Positions 42,410 to 53,620 of a stretch of DNA of 64,000 bases are shown here, one piece after another (positions within the stretch are counted from its first letter, which is position 1; every line of letters starts with the position of its first letter). Under the pieces are notes generated by a model that was not told where the DNA came from, made no database searches, and saw only the letters and a list, made by a program, of their open reading frames with translations. The translations under genes were made by a program, and so were the position numbers. Location of the stretch: the NCBI GenBank assembly GCA_037043455.1, contig JAWPHD010002616.1:184687-248686 (forward strand). The letters are read 5' to 3'. Source of the stretch: Cyrtodaria siliqua. Taxonomy: Eukaryota > Mollusca > Bivalvia > Adapedonta > Hiatellidae.

Positions 42410-43860
42410 CACTACTTGGGGAGCAGATCGAAAAGTACTTTTACAACTTATAGATCTCTTATCATATCCAAGTTGGACTACGGCTCAATAGTGTATGGAT
42501 CGGCATGCAAGTCGTACTTGAAGATGCTCGATCCAATACATACTTACTGATTACGACTCGCCTTATGTGCCTTACTTACATCACCAGCCGAAAGTCTATA
42601 TGTTGAAGCTAATGAACCATCACTGTCTCATAGACGGGACTTCAGTATACCAATAAATTACAATCTAACTGTTCAAACCCAACTTTCGATACTGTTTTTA
42701 ATCCTAGTTATGAACATCTTTTTAGTCGAAAACCGAAAGCCACTCGACCATTTGATCTTCGTATTAAACCAAAACTAAAACATATCGCAATCGATCTAAA
42801 TTTGATTACCAAGTACAAAGTACAAAGTACCATAAATTCCACCGTGGACTTTGAAACACCAACAATTATGTTTGATCTTTGTAATAATAACAAATCCATT
42901 ACAGATCCTACTATCTTTCAAAGCAAATTTAATGAACTTTCAACATATATGCACAGGTGGTTGTAAAGATGGAGATAAAGTAGCTGTAGCAGCTGTTGTC
43001 CACAATTAAGGCAATTGTTTAGAAAAGTACAATTCTCTTATATTTGATAATGTTATTATTTTCTGCTAGCTTCCAAGCCATGTAGGAATACGTGGTAATG
43101 ATAGACGTTTTGGATAGATCTAAGCGCGAACAATAAATAAAAAAAAGAAAAGAGTGTCTCTCCTAGATATTTCTTCTCATTCTTTCAACTTTGTCATAAG
43201 TTCTGCAGACACTTGACATCGCAGCTTTTAGCAAAATGTCTTGCTCAGCGTAATGTGAGGGACTTTTGTAGGGACTATCTCGAACAATGCATAACGCATT
43301 AAAATCAATGAATGAATAAAAGAATGAATGGTGTTTTACGGCACGTCGACACATAAATAGGTCATATTGTGGGCAAAAACTGATGAAAGATGAAGAAAGG
43401 ATGTAGTAATGTTATTGTTTTCTGCTAGCTTCCAAGCCATGTAGGAATACGTGGTAATAGAGGTGATAGTGCTGCTAAAGCAGCATTTTGTTTACATATA
43501 TCTAATGCCAAATTACCTTATATTGATTTTAAAAGTTGTATTAACACATATATGCGTAACTCTTGGCAAGCCGCTTGGAATTTGTCAGTGAACAATAAAC
43601 TCCATTCAATTAAACCGATACTCGGAGAATGGCGTCCTTCAAGTAGACCCATTCGTCGAGAAGAAGTTGTTCTAGCCAGGTGCAAGATAATGCATACACG
43701 TTATACTCATTCATATTTATTACAAGGTGAGCAATTAGCAGAATGTATACGCTGTTTTGCACCGTTAACGGTAAAACATATCTTGGAATATGTAGACTTT
43801 GATCCTATGCGACAAAGTTTTCAAATGTCAAGGTGACTTGCGATCGCACACCTAGGAAAT
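42410..43860 (+). pseudogene. Decayed jockey-like non-LTR retrotransposon (LINE) 3' half
   Basis: Successive fragments on the plus strand follow the order of a jockey-type LINE ORF2. First comes the reverse-transcriptase thumb region, SLIISKLDYGSIVYGSA then KMLDPIH (within 42329-42550), continued past a stop by LRLALCALLTSPAESLYVEA. After a frameshift, a linker ATRPFDLRIKPKLKH follows (about 42735). Next is the RNase H start TGGCKDGDKVAVAAVVHN (42953), where the expected first catalytic aspartate of TDGS reads glycine. The later RNase H motif FC-stop-LPSHVGIRGN has Trp replaced by stop. Finally an open frame (43552-43836) reads NKLHSIKPILGEW and ends with a CIRC...LTVKHILEY zinc-knuckle-like motif whose last Cys is Tyr. 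The 5' part is absent, as in typical truncated LINEs. Inactive. Confidence 0.85.
43049..43460 (+). repeat. ~50-bp direct repeat bracketing ~310 bp inside the LINE
   Basis: 'tttctgctagcttccaagcc' 'atgtaggaatacgtggtaat' occurs at 43060-43099 and 43419-43458, with one or two differences in the surrounding 50 bp. The 310 bp between is not LINE-derived and contains 'gaatgaatggtgttttacgg' (43325), similar to the SINE2 tail. The TAG stop is present in both repeats, so the duplication came after that mutation. Confidence 0.85.
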
Positions 43861-43964
43861 GCTTTTTCACAAAATAAAGTCACCAAGCTGGCGCATCTAA
43901 TTTTCCATTTACCCCGAAAGTTGTATCTATACATTTTAAGACAAATGGAAGTTATTTGAGATAT

Positions 43965-44540
43965 TTAAATTTAATTGTTCTGCTGTCGAAGTAAAACAGA
44001 TTTTACTTAGGTGAAGCCCTATCAAACATGCATATCGGCTGTTACGTATTTATTCATCAACAACATATTTTCAAAACTAAGGTATTTTATGAACCACAAA
44101 AAAGGCCTGAACATTCCATTTATTTATTCAGCTGCCGAATATGGGTTTTGTATTTGTCTATGGTTAACAGACTGTGAATCATGTAGCTGACGCTAAGCAT
44201 GCATTACAACTTCAGTTCCTAGTGAGCTCGTCTAAAACACTTGAATGGTATAAACACATATTTTGCAATGTTTAAAGGTTACCGTTTTACTTGCTGAAAT
44301 GACCAGTCTATTATAGTGTAGCATGCGGTAATATTTCCGGGATCTTTACGTGTGTTAGTTAGTGGAACTGAATGAAACCGCAAGTATTGGAATGGAATAA
44401 GAGCAAATCTGTATTTTTATGGAATAATACCCATAAATCCACGAATATACGAGAAAGTTTAGTGTTGAATCGGTTTTATTTATAATACGGTATTTTTTAG
44501 CTCATCTTTAATCACGAGTGTCATCACGTGATCGTTGTCA
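43965..44540. other. No supported feature
   Basis: Ordinary AT-rich DNA. No ORF or repeat is assigned. Confidence 0.4.
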
Positions 44541-45230
44541 GTGTCGTCTGCATCCGAGTTAAAGTTTGTATGAAGTCTTGTAAGTCGCAATTTTTTTACA
44601 TAATGAATTGAAACTTCACATATGCATTTGGCACTGTTAGAAAACACCTCAAATCCAGCTTCTATAACTCTTGATTTTATTTTAACAAACGTATGTCCCC
44701 TTTTATAATTCAAAAACTTGGTTGAAGTTTGTACATTGTATGTAGCTTGGTTTAAGTTTGTAATATTGGTTAAGCTTGCATCTCACAAACTTATTTACAT
44801 ATCGGACTGAAACTTCACATATGCATTCTGCATCATAAGACACAACATAGAGCCAGGTTCTGTAACTCTTGCTTTTTTTTTAAACAAAAGTATGCCACCG
44901 TATACTTCGAAAACTTGGTTAAAGTTTGTACATTGTATGTAAGCTTGGCTTAATTTTGTATACTTCTAAGCATGTTTAAAAGTTATTATGTAAACATATA
45001 TAACTTTTGCTTTTATTTTAACAAAGTAATGACCCCTTTAATACTTAGAAAAACTTGGTTAAGTTTGTATATAAGATTGGATCTCGCAATCTACTTAATG
45101 GATTGAAACTTCACGCATGCATTCATTATAAGACTACAGCAATGAGCCAAGTTACAAAAATCTTTGCTTTTATTTTAACAAAATTAAGGCCCCTTTAACT
45201 TAATAAAAAAAAGCAGTTTCATCTTTTCCA
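44540..45230 (+). repeat. Degenerate ~180-bp repeat, about 4 units
   Basis: 'gaattgaaacttcacatatg' 'cattt', 'tgattttattttaacaaa', 'aaaacttggttgaagtttgt' and 'acattgtatgtagcttgg' recur at about 44600, 44805, 44990 and 45100, with decreasing length. The style matches bivalve dispersed repeats. Confidence 0.65.
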
Positions 45231-45234
45231 GTCA

Positions 45235-45740
45235 TGTTAAAAAAATGATTTATAATTTGTTTCGATTTCCATTTGCAGGATTATATCAATAAACCCTAAG
45301 CCAGTTTCAAAATAAACAATACTGACACATTCATTGCGTAGCTTTTGATAATTAAAATTAACAACACTTATTTCAGTTTTTTAACTTTCATAATTTCAAT
45401 AATTGTTTCAAAGTACAACAAACACAATTGTTTGCATCCCTATCTCTTCACAGGCCAACAGTCATGTTTATTTACTTATCGGCAGCCCCTTTACGCTTAC
45501 GTAAAACCTTGCTTATTGAGGAACTATTCGTCCAGATTACCCGCAAAAGTAAAATTAGCAAAGCACTAAAAAGAAATTATCATGGCCTGGTTGTTTTTTG
45601 TTTACAAATATACCTTTTTTCACAGACATCTACTTACGCCTAATTTATTATTTTTCAATGCTGATTTTCCAAATTTTAATGTTGAAATACCTCTAAAATT
45701 GCTAATCTGGAACACTAAACTGTACATTATCAATAATTTT
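45235..45740. other. No supported feature; weak overlapping ORFs
   Basis: ORFs at 45345, 45428 and 45582 overlap in different frames with no identity. Confidence 0.35.
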
Positions 45741-45744
45741 CACC

Positions 45745-46425
45745 ACAGAGGGCGGCACATATGAGTATGTATCTGTCCCACATTCGTCATAGAGGGCAGA
45801 GGAAAGGAGTAGATATCTGTGCAACATTCGTTACAGAGGGCTGGGGGATATAAGTAGGTATCTGTTCAACATCGAGGGCTGGGGGATATGAGTAGGTATC
45901 TGTCCAACATTCGTTGCAGAGGGCTGGGGATATGAGTAGGTATCTGTCCAACATTCGTTACAGAGGGCTGGGGATATGAGTAGGTTTCTGTCCAACATTC
46001 GAGAGCTGGGAATATGAGTAGGTATCTGTTCAACATAGAGGACTGGGTATATGAGTAGGTATCTGTCCAACATTCGTTACAGAGGGCTGGGGGATAGGAG
46101 TAGGTATCTGTCCATCATTCGTTACAGAGGGCTGGGGATAGGAGTAGGTATCTGTCCAACATTCGAGAGCTGGGAATATGAGTAGGTATCTGTTCAACAT
46201 CGAGGGCTGGGGATATGAGTAGGTATCTGTCCAATATTCGTTACAGAGGGCTGGGGGATAGGAGTAGGTATCTGTCCATCATTCGTTGCAGAGGGCGGGG
46301 GATATGAGTAGGTTTCTGTCCAACATTCGTTACAGAGGGCTTGGGATATGAGTAGGTATCTGTCCAAAATTCGTTACATAGAGCTGGGGATAGGAGTAGG
46401 TATATGTCCCGCATTCGTCATGCTT
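45745..46425 (+). repeat. ~44-bp minisatellite
   Basis: The unit is 'gagtaggtatctgtccaaca' 'ttcgttacagagggctgggg' 'atat', about 15 copies. A shorter variant lacks 'ttcgttacag' ('caacatcgagggctggg'). The minus-strand ORF (45831-46073) is repeat-derived. Confidence 0.93.
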
Positions 46426-46429
46426 TGTG

Positions 46430-46885
46430 GTGACAGTAGGCCGTTAGTAAGCTTGGCCCCTGGAAACTGAGAATGTATCCAAACAAAGACCATTGTCACT
46501 AAGCGTATTAACTACCTGACATACTCCCTTGTTTCTCTATAATCGATCACTAGAATACCGACCTGTCTCAATCCTTTTATTATGAGAAGATAAGATGAAC
46601 GTATTCTAGTAATGACACTAAGCTGACTTTTAGTATAAACTACATCAAGGTATTTCTCATAACCAAAGTCAATTTAACATTTATATACAATACATTCAGA
46701 ACTCTATTTGACTCTAAATCTGCAGCCCAGTTTTGAATAAAACAATGTAACATATAGTTCAGTAGTTTGTTAAAGGATATAGCATAATGTAACATATAAC
46801 CCGTGCAACGTCATCATATTTCAGCACTCTAGTTATGAACAGACATTTGTTTACAACAACACTAAAGTACGGCTAATATCAACAT
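46430..46885. other. Mostly unassigned; isolated copy of the 50-kb array segment
   Basis: 'agttcagtagtttgttaaag' 'gatatagcataat' (46761-46794) is the same word as in each monomer of the array at 50000-50895. The rest shows nothing recognised. Confidence 0.6.
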
Positions 46886-46889
46886 TATA

Positions 46890-47141
46890 TACCGAGGGGA
46901 AAAGTTTAGCAAGTTGTTGTTGTCACCCTGGAAATAATACATTTTTGGTTGTAAAATCAAGAAACTACTGCCATAGACACATTATTTTATTAAACACACA
47001 TCAATAACAGTCGAACATCTTAATGACGTAACGAATAAATGAACGTAGGGATCAAGCCCGTAAAAGTCCCAAAATGTCAGTATATCTTGTACGCAGTATT
47101 ATTTCATCTAAAAAAACTTGCTAAACTTTTTTCCCTCGGTA
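46890..47141. mobile_element. TA-type TIR element (252 bp)
   Basis: The left end 'taccgaggggaaaagtttag' 'caagtt' pairs with the right end 'aacttgctaaactt' 'ttttccctcggta'. TA lies on each side (46888-46889 and 47142-47143). Non-coding, Tc1/mariner-type by TSD. Confidence 0.85.
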
Positions 47142-47149
47142 TATATACA

Positions 47150-47810
47150 GGCATTTCGTCAACATAAATGTAATTTGATTACATACAATTGTTGTAAATT
47201 GATTGAGTTACCATCATTAAATAAAGCATTTATTATTATTATTATCATTAATATTATTACCCAACAACATAAATATATTTTCCATGCTATAAATACGCAA
47301 GAATAGTAATTAATATGTACCTCAACCATATAAATATGTGATGGTATCAAAAGTTTGGTCTGTCACACGCTATATGTTGCCTTTATTGACTTTACCAAGA
47401 TAGAAAGACAAACATGTCCATGCGTGTTGCGGTGCATATATGATTGAACATAATCATCTCCAGTTTATTTCGGTACGTCATCAGCCCTTATGTAGTCTAA
47501 TCATTTTGCGAAAACAACACACGCGTTATTATATTGTCGATATAGATTTTCCTTTATTACAAAATGCTTAAATTTCTGTTTTCATTAAGCCATATGCGGG
47601 TCCACAGTGGCTATATATATATGCATCTAGAAATAAAACTTCACAGATATAATGCAGACCGTTAAGCATAAGAATTTAAACACGATCGGGATTGATGACC
47701 GTGGGATTGATGACCTTGTTAAACATGTGATAGAAACATGCCAAGTTTGGTGCTGATAGCGATAGTTTGACACTAAAAGAGAAAGAGGTTAGTCTTTTTT
47801 TTCTCTTTCT
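47150..47810. other. No supported feature
   Basis: 'attattattattatcatta' microsatellite near 47230. 'gggattgatgaccgtgggat' is a local duplication (47687-47712). Confidence 0.4.
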
Positions 47811-47814
47811 TTTT

Positions 47815-48330
47815 AGCTCACCTGAGCCTTTTGCTCAATGTGGTCTATTGTGATCACTCGTCGTCAGTCGCCCGTCTGTCCGTCATTAGCCACAGCTTCA
47901 AACGACTTCTCCTCAGAAACCGCTTGGCCAATTTTGATCAAACTTCACATGGATAATCCTTAGTCAGATTTGTTAAAATTAGTTTCGAGAGGGCCGCCAA
48001 TACCATATATAATAATAATATATACCATATATAATCGAAACCTTTAAACGTCTTCTTCTCAATAACCGCTGGACCGATTTCGACAGTTTTTCTTTTAAAA
48101 TGATCGCCAACGCATAGACTATCAACTTTGTTCAAATGAAGTCTCCGAAATTAAAAATGACCGTGCCCCGGAGTCCAAAGTTTGTATATGGAGATTTTGC
48201 ATGTTTTTCATAGACTTATTTAGGAAAGAACTTAAAACATCTTCTTATCTGAAACCACAAGGCCACAGACATATTAATAAACAGATAGGAAACTTCCTAT
48301 CTTAACCAATGAAGTAACCAAAATATCACG
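47815..48330 (+). repeat. Bivalve-type 'agctcacctgagc' dispersed repeat
   Basis: It begins 'tagctcacctgagccttttg', then 'tctgtccgtcattagccaca', 'tctcctcagaaaccgcttgg', 'ttgatcaaacttcacatgga', and later 'catagacttatttaggaaa', 'cttatctgaaaccacaaggc'. This pattern is familiar to me from bivalve genome sequence. A second stretch of the same repeat lies at 48775-48950. Confidence 0.7.
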
Positions 48331-48769
48331 TGGCACCTTAACTTTTCCTTCTATCTTCTCTCTCAATTATTCACCGATTTTGATGAGAATACATCCAAAA
48401 GATTCATAGTGAATAGCAAAATGGTATTATAATAATTTATGTTTATTTTCAAAATAAGAAATTGTATAAAAAATGTTTAAAGTTTAAAATGTCATCATTT
48501 TTCGCTTTTCTCTTAAAAATCAATGTTTTGACATAGTCAAAATTTCCATCAAACTCCTTTTTTGCTCTCAATGTAAAAGAAAACAAAATACTATCATTGG
48601 AAAGAAAATTAAATTTGTGGTGGTATTTGGCTTGGATGAAACTTGTATCTATAAAACTCTTCATGATATGTGTGTTTAAAGTTGGGAAATATTTTGTGAA
48701 ATTTTCGAACTTTGCCACTTGAAATTTACACAATTTTCATAGTGTCCAATCTATTTGTTATTAGGTCTG

Positions 48770-48950
48770 TGACAAGGCACAGATCTCTCATGTATTACAT
48801 GTAGCATCAGCTTATGGTCCTCTACAAGTTTGTTCAAATGGTGACACTGGAGTCAAAATTGGCCCCGCCCCGTGGGTCACAGTTTTACATAGACTTATAT
48901 AGGGAAAATCTTAAAAAGTCACACTCGCTAAATATTAAAACTCCGAACAC
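48770..48950 (+). repeat. Second fragment of the bivalve-type dispersed repeat
   Basis: 'tatggtcctctacaagtttg' 'ttcaaatggtgac', 'gtcaaaattggccccgcccc' and 'acatagacttatatagggaa' are all words of that repeat. The 90-codon ORF at 48814-49086 starts in it and is not considered a gene. Confidence 0.65.
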
Positions 48951-48954
48951 AACA

Positions 48955-49625
48955 ATAACTCACAGTGACGTTCAGGTCTCACACCTCTATTATCTCCCCA
49001 GAAAGCTCACTGACCTCCTGAAAGCTCACGGACCTAGAGACAAAAGGAAAACAGAAAATAATTCTATATTTTTCTCCACTTTATAGGCAATTTTTAATTC
49101 GAAAAAAAAAGAGAATTTTCTTTGCTTTAGCATAAATCTGCAGTGTAAAAGACAGAAAATGCTACAGAAAATCCCATGTTGATGAGGTTTCATTCAGATT
49201 GCAGAAGTGTTTGACCGAAGCATCATCTGTTCAGCTAGACAGTGTATGAATTTTGTGTTTTTCGTAGGGGTCACATACACATATTTGTTAATTGCTTTTA
49301 AATTGCAGATATTGAATCAATGAAGATTTTAAGCCTAAAGACATGTTGTAAATTGTGTTTATCTTAATGCCACGAACAAAAACGTTACAACTGGACCCTA
49401 TGGGGGAACTTAATTGTGTCGTCAACTGATAACGTTCAAGCCAATAAAGCGAAACATTTCGGTTAAAGACTCCGATTTAAAATCTGCTATACTCGTTTTG
49501 TTTACGAGTTCAGGTATGGTTACGTAATATAATAACTATTATATATTTTCTACATCGTAGTTTCTGATTCGGCTTTACCGACATATAGTAGTGGCAATAT
49601 TAATATCAACATTATTTTTTACTAA
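48955..49625. other. No supported feature
   Basis: 'agaaagctcactgacctcc' and 'gaaagctcacggacctaga' (49000-49038) are a short tandem duplication. Nothing else is assigned. Confidence 0.4.
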
Positions 49626-49999
49626 ATTGAACCCGATTTCTTTAGTGACATGCTTTAAAATCTTCGTAAGATCCTTGGATACAATCACTTTCCACTCTTT
49701 TTTAAACTTGTAAACCGCTATCATGTTGCAACGCATAGCATGCGGCTGACCAATTTACGCATCCCCACTTTGCTGCTGTCCTCTTTGATTGTGCGTAGAT
49801 CCGACATATTGCGGACTCTATGACGTCTATCAAAATCTTGAAAGGGATGGCAACGTTTGATGTTTGTCTTCAGTAGCGTCCTATCGTGTAGGTAATGGTT
49901 TTCTCTTATTGCTCTGGCTTTTGCCAAGTCATTAGGTACTTGCTATGTGCCTTTCTAGGCTTTGTTTCGTATTTATATATACACATGATCATATTTGTG

Positions 50000-50895
50000 T
50001 TATAATTATATTGTTTATTAATGCTGCCTAATTCAGCAGTTTGTTAAAGGATATAGCATAATATTATATCGTTTATTGATGCTGCCTTGTTCAGAATTTT
50101 GTTAAAGGATATAGCATAATTATATTGTTTATTAATGCTGCCTAGTTCAGTAGTTTGTTAAAGGATATAGCATAATTACATCGTGTATTAATGCTGACTG
50201 GTTCAGTAGTTTGTTAAAGGATATAGCATAATTATATTGTTTATTAATGCTGCCTAACTCGATAGTTTGTTAAAGGATATAGCATAATTATATTGTTTAT
50301 TAATGCTGCCTGGTTCAGTAGTTTGCTAAAGGATATAGCATAATTATATTGTTTATTAATGCTGCCTGGTTCAGTAGTTTGTTAAAGGATATAGTATAAT
50401 TATAGTGTTTATTAATACTGCCTGGTTTAGTAGTTTGTTAAAGGATATAGCATAATTATATCGTTTATAAATGCTGCCTGGTTCAGTATTTTGTTAGTTT
50501 GTTAAAGGATATAGCATAATTATATTGTTTATTAATGCTTTCTAATTCAGTAGTTTGTTAAAGGATATAGCATAATTATATCGTCTATTAATGCTGCCTG
50601 GTTCAGTATTTTGTTAAAGGATATAGCATACTTATATCGTTTATTAATGCTGCCTAATTCAGTAGTTTGGTAAAGGATATAGTATAATTATATCGTTTAT
50701 TAATTCAGTATTTTGTTAAAGGATTAAGCGTAATTATATTGTTTATTAATGCTGCCTAATTCAGTAGTTTGTTAAAGGATATAGCATAATTATATCGTTT
50801 ATTAATGCTGCCTGGTTTAGTATTTTGTTTAAGGATATAGCATAATTATATTGTTTATTAAAGCTGCCTGGTTCAGTAGTTTGTTAAGTGATATA
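50000..50895 (+). repeat. ~56-bp tandem array inside retroelement copy C
   Basis: The monomer is 'tattgtttattaatgctgcc' 'tggttcagtagtttgttaaa' 'ggatatagcataatta'. There are about 16 copies with scattered substitutions and a few short deletions (near 50700) and duplications (near 50490). The first half is retroelement tail sequence. The second half matches an isolated segment at 46761-46794. Confidence 0.95.
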
Positions 50896-51009
50896 GCCTG
50901 ACGGGGAATTCTTTCTGTACGCTGTCCCGTTTTATTGGGATGAAGCAGGGTAAAAGTAAGGTTTGGTACACCCAAGAACATGGTTTAACACCACCCCAGT
51001 GACCGTTTT

Positions 51010-51975
51010 GCCACTAACCGTTCCAAGGGGGTACCTCTGTTTCAATCCTTTGTGCCACTGACCGTTCCAAGGCGGTATCTCTGTTGTCAATCATTTTTGC
51101 CACTGACCGTTCCAAGGCGGTATCCCTGTTGTCAATCCTTTTGTGCAACTGACCGTTCCAAGGCGGGACCTCTGTTGTCAATCCTTTTGTGCCACTGACC
51201 GTTCCTACCTCTGTTGTCAATCCTTTTTACAACTGACCGTTCCAAGGCGGTACCTCTGTTGTCAATCCTTTTGTGCCACTGACCATTCCTACCTCTGTTG
51301 TCAATCCTTTGTGCCACTGACCGTTCCTAGGCGGTACCTCTGTTGTCAATCCTTTTTGCCACTGACCGTTCCAAGGCGGTACCTCTGTTGTCAATCCTTT
51401 TTGCCACTGACCGTTCCAAGGCGGTACCTCTGTGTCAATCCTTTTATGCCACTGACCGTTCCTACCTCTGTTGTCAATCCTTTGTGCCACTGACCGTTCC
51501 AAGGCGGTACCTCTGTTGTCAATCATTTTTGTCACTGACCGTTCCAAAGCGGTACCTCTGTTGTCAATCCTTTTTGCCACTGACCGTTCCAAGGCGGTAC
51601 CTCTGTTGTCAATCCTTTTGCCACTGACCGTTCCAAAGCGGTACCTCTGTTGTCAATCCTTTTTGCCACTGACCGTTCCAATGCGGTACCTCTGTTGTCA
51701 ATCCTTTTTGCCACTGACCGTTCCAAGGCGGTACCTCTGTTGTCAATCTTTTTTGCCACTGACCGTTCCAATGCGGTACCTCTGTTGTCAATCCTTTTTG
51801 CCACTGACCGTTCCAATGCGGTACCTCTGTTGTCAATCCTTTTTGCCACTGACCGTTCCAATGCTGTACCTCTGTTGTCAATCCTTTTTGCCACTGACCG
51901 TTCCAAGGCGGTACCTCTGTTGTCAAACCTTTTTGCCACTGACCGTTCCAATGCTGTACCTCTGTTGTAAATCCT
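51010..51975 (+). repeat. 45-bp tandem array inside retroelement copy C
   Basis: The monomer is 'ccactgaccgttccaaggcg' 'gtacctctgttgtcaatcct' 'ttttg', about 21 copies. Some early units are shortened ('gaccgttcctacctctgttg'). Because 45 is divisible by three, stop-free frames run across it on both strands (up to 183 codons plus, 139 minus). The resulting repeats (for example ATDRSKAVPLLSILF) are not evidence of a protein. Confidence 0.97.
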
Positions 51976-52137
51976 TTTATGTTTGTGGTGTCACAAACAT
52001 TGCAACTATTTTTTTCTTGTAATTGTTGTTTGTCTTGAACGCTTTACAGTTTATGTTTGTTGTGCCTATTAACATTTCATTAAAGTGATGCGTATTAGCC
52101 AGAAAGCGTAGCAAATGCAGGCTGATAGTTTGGTGAT

Positions 52138-52330
52138 TTCCGTCTGTCCGTCCGTCCGTTTATGCGTTTTGGCGTGTTGGTTAAAGTTTGGTTAAAGTTG
52201 TTCTCATTTCTCTAAAACAAATTGTCGGAAAGCTTTGAAACTTGGCACACATGTTCATTATCATTACACAATGTTATATGACAAGAACCATACTTTTGTC
52301 GCGTATTTTACCTCAATTATTCCCCACTTT
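52138..52330 (+). repeat. Bivalve-type 'tctgtccgtccgtccg' dispersed repeat fragment
   Basis: 'gtctgtccgtccgtccgttt', 'gttggttaaagtttggttaa' and 'tttgaaacttggcacacatg' are typical words of a low-complexity dispersed repeat seen in bivalves. The 102-codon ORF at 52242 begins in it. Confidence 0.55.
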
Positions 52331-52334
52331 CTAC

Positions 52335-53015
52335 TTAGATTTTTCAGTTAAAATGTTGAATTCGCAATCCGGCGTTCGCACCACTGTTGGTTCTTCACTT
52401 GTTTTATATTTTATTTCGGAGATTATATTATTGTTTAGTGTTTTTTTTTTTTTTAAATATTTTCACATGGCTGTTTTTGATGGTTTAACGCACATGTTTT
52501 CCTATATGAGTAAAGACCATCACGTTTATTCACAATCAACTATACGGTGAGTAGTTTTTATTATTTTTTTATATACATCTTGGGTATTTTGACTTAACCA
52601 GAAGATAATACACCTTATGCAAAGGTGTCCATTTATAATTTAAAAAAATTGCCATGAAACACGCGACACAATCAACAGACGTCTGTAAACGACACGTAAG
52701 TGTCATGCCTAGCCCTAGAAATGTTACCGTTTCAATTTCCCATGTAAAATATTTTTGCAACCAGCATTTGTGTTTCGTTTATCTGGAAACTTATCAAATG
52801 CATTCCGAAAAGCAAGCGAATTGTTAATATAAACCGATGAAGTCATTTCTCAAGGAAGATTTGTTTTGTGAACCATACGCTCACTCGTGAAAAAAAACAA
52901 CACGCCTACCATCTCGTGAAATAATTCCTTATAATGGAACCATCCGTTAACTCTAAAATTAATAATTCATTCACCATTTGTACAATTAACATATAGATAG
53001 TCATACAATACAAAT
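52335..53015. other. No supported feature
   Basis: AT-rich, with a T-run at 52440-52454. Nothing recognised. Confidence 0.4.
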
Positions 53016-53019
53016 AATA

Positions 53020-53283
53020 TTGAGTACAATTAAAAAACGTAACATTTGTGATTTCGATTATTTTCAGTCCGCTGTTTTTTTTGTGTTCAAATCAAGATTG
53101 TATTTTATGTTAGTACACACGTCTCTTTGTCCCAGAGGTAAACATATGGCGATCAGCAGTTGCATGAGATTTGCACTTCTTCTTTCAGTTAAAACACATT
53201 TTGCACAAGGACTTCAATTCCACTCTAGAAATTAAAAAAAACAAAACAAGTTTTTTAATGTACTGAGTACTGAGTACTGAGTG
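53020..53283 (+). mobile_element. TA-type MITE (AACGCAACA family), complete copy
   Basis: The left end is 'ttgagtacaattaaaaaacg' 'taaca' and the right end 'ttttttaatgtactgagtac' 'tgagtactgagtg', in which 'tgagtac' is tandemly repeated. TA lies at each flank (53018-53019 and 53284-53285). The interior matches 3801-4030. The 71-codon ORF here is not conserved. Confidence 0.8.
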
Positions 53284-53372
53284 TAATAGTAATAACAGTG
53301 AATTAGGATTCAGAAGAAAACTCAAAGTGCTACATTTCCTGTTCAACGTTTATATCTACCTGTGTAGAAAAT

Positions 53373-53620
53373 ACCCGCCAAAATAACGGCAAAATTACAC
53401 TACAAAACCTTTAATCAAAACTCTATCCAGGTATTTCGGTCATAATAATGTATATGCGCCGATTAAAAGTATAGGATTTTTTCACGGGTTTTTAAAATAC
53501 CCGTGATCGAATATGCGTTGGTAACTCTTAATTCATCGCTCCAGTTTTGAGGTTTGGCTTGGCTGGTTCAAGCCATTTAATGTTGTGTCTAAAAAGTCTA
53601 GATTCTCAAAATATGCCCGT
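53373..53620 (-). mobile_element. CCCGCC-TIR MITE, minus orientation, 5' end missing
   Basis: It starts 'acccgccaaaataacggcaa' and continues 'ggtaactcttaattc', 'gaggtttggcttggctggtt' and 'gattctcaaaatatgcccg'. All are reverse complements of the family. The left TIR ('ctatcccgcc') is absent. Confidence 0.8.

Larger units (their letters stand above)
49628..52020 (+). pseudogene. Reverse-transcriptase element relic, copy C, with two expanded tail segments
   Basis: It starts with the coding end ('cttcgtaagatccttgg' at 49662, 'gttgcaacgcatagcatg' at 49725), collinear with copy B after the MITE is removed. The non-coding tail follows the same order as copies A and B: 'ggcaacgtttgatgtttgtc', 'ggttttctcttattgctctg', 'ttattaatgctgcc', 'acgctgtcccgttttattgg' (50919), then 'actgaccgttccaaggcggt'. 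Two of these words, single in A and B, are expanded here into arrays at 50000-50895 and 51010-51975. No functional reading frame survives. Long ORFs on both strands at 51.0-52.0 kb are array artefacts. Confidence 0.65.

Noticed and set aside
48814..49086. 90-codon ORF
   Set aside because: Its first third is the bivalve-type dispersed repeat. The rest shows no identity.
51227..51951. Minus-strand repeat-protein ORFs (121 and 139 codons)
   Set aside because: These are frames of the 45-bp array, whose monomer is retroelement tail DNA.
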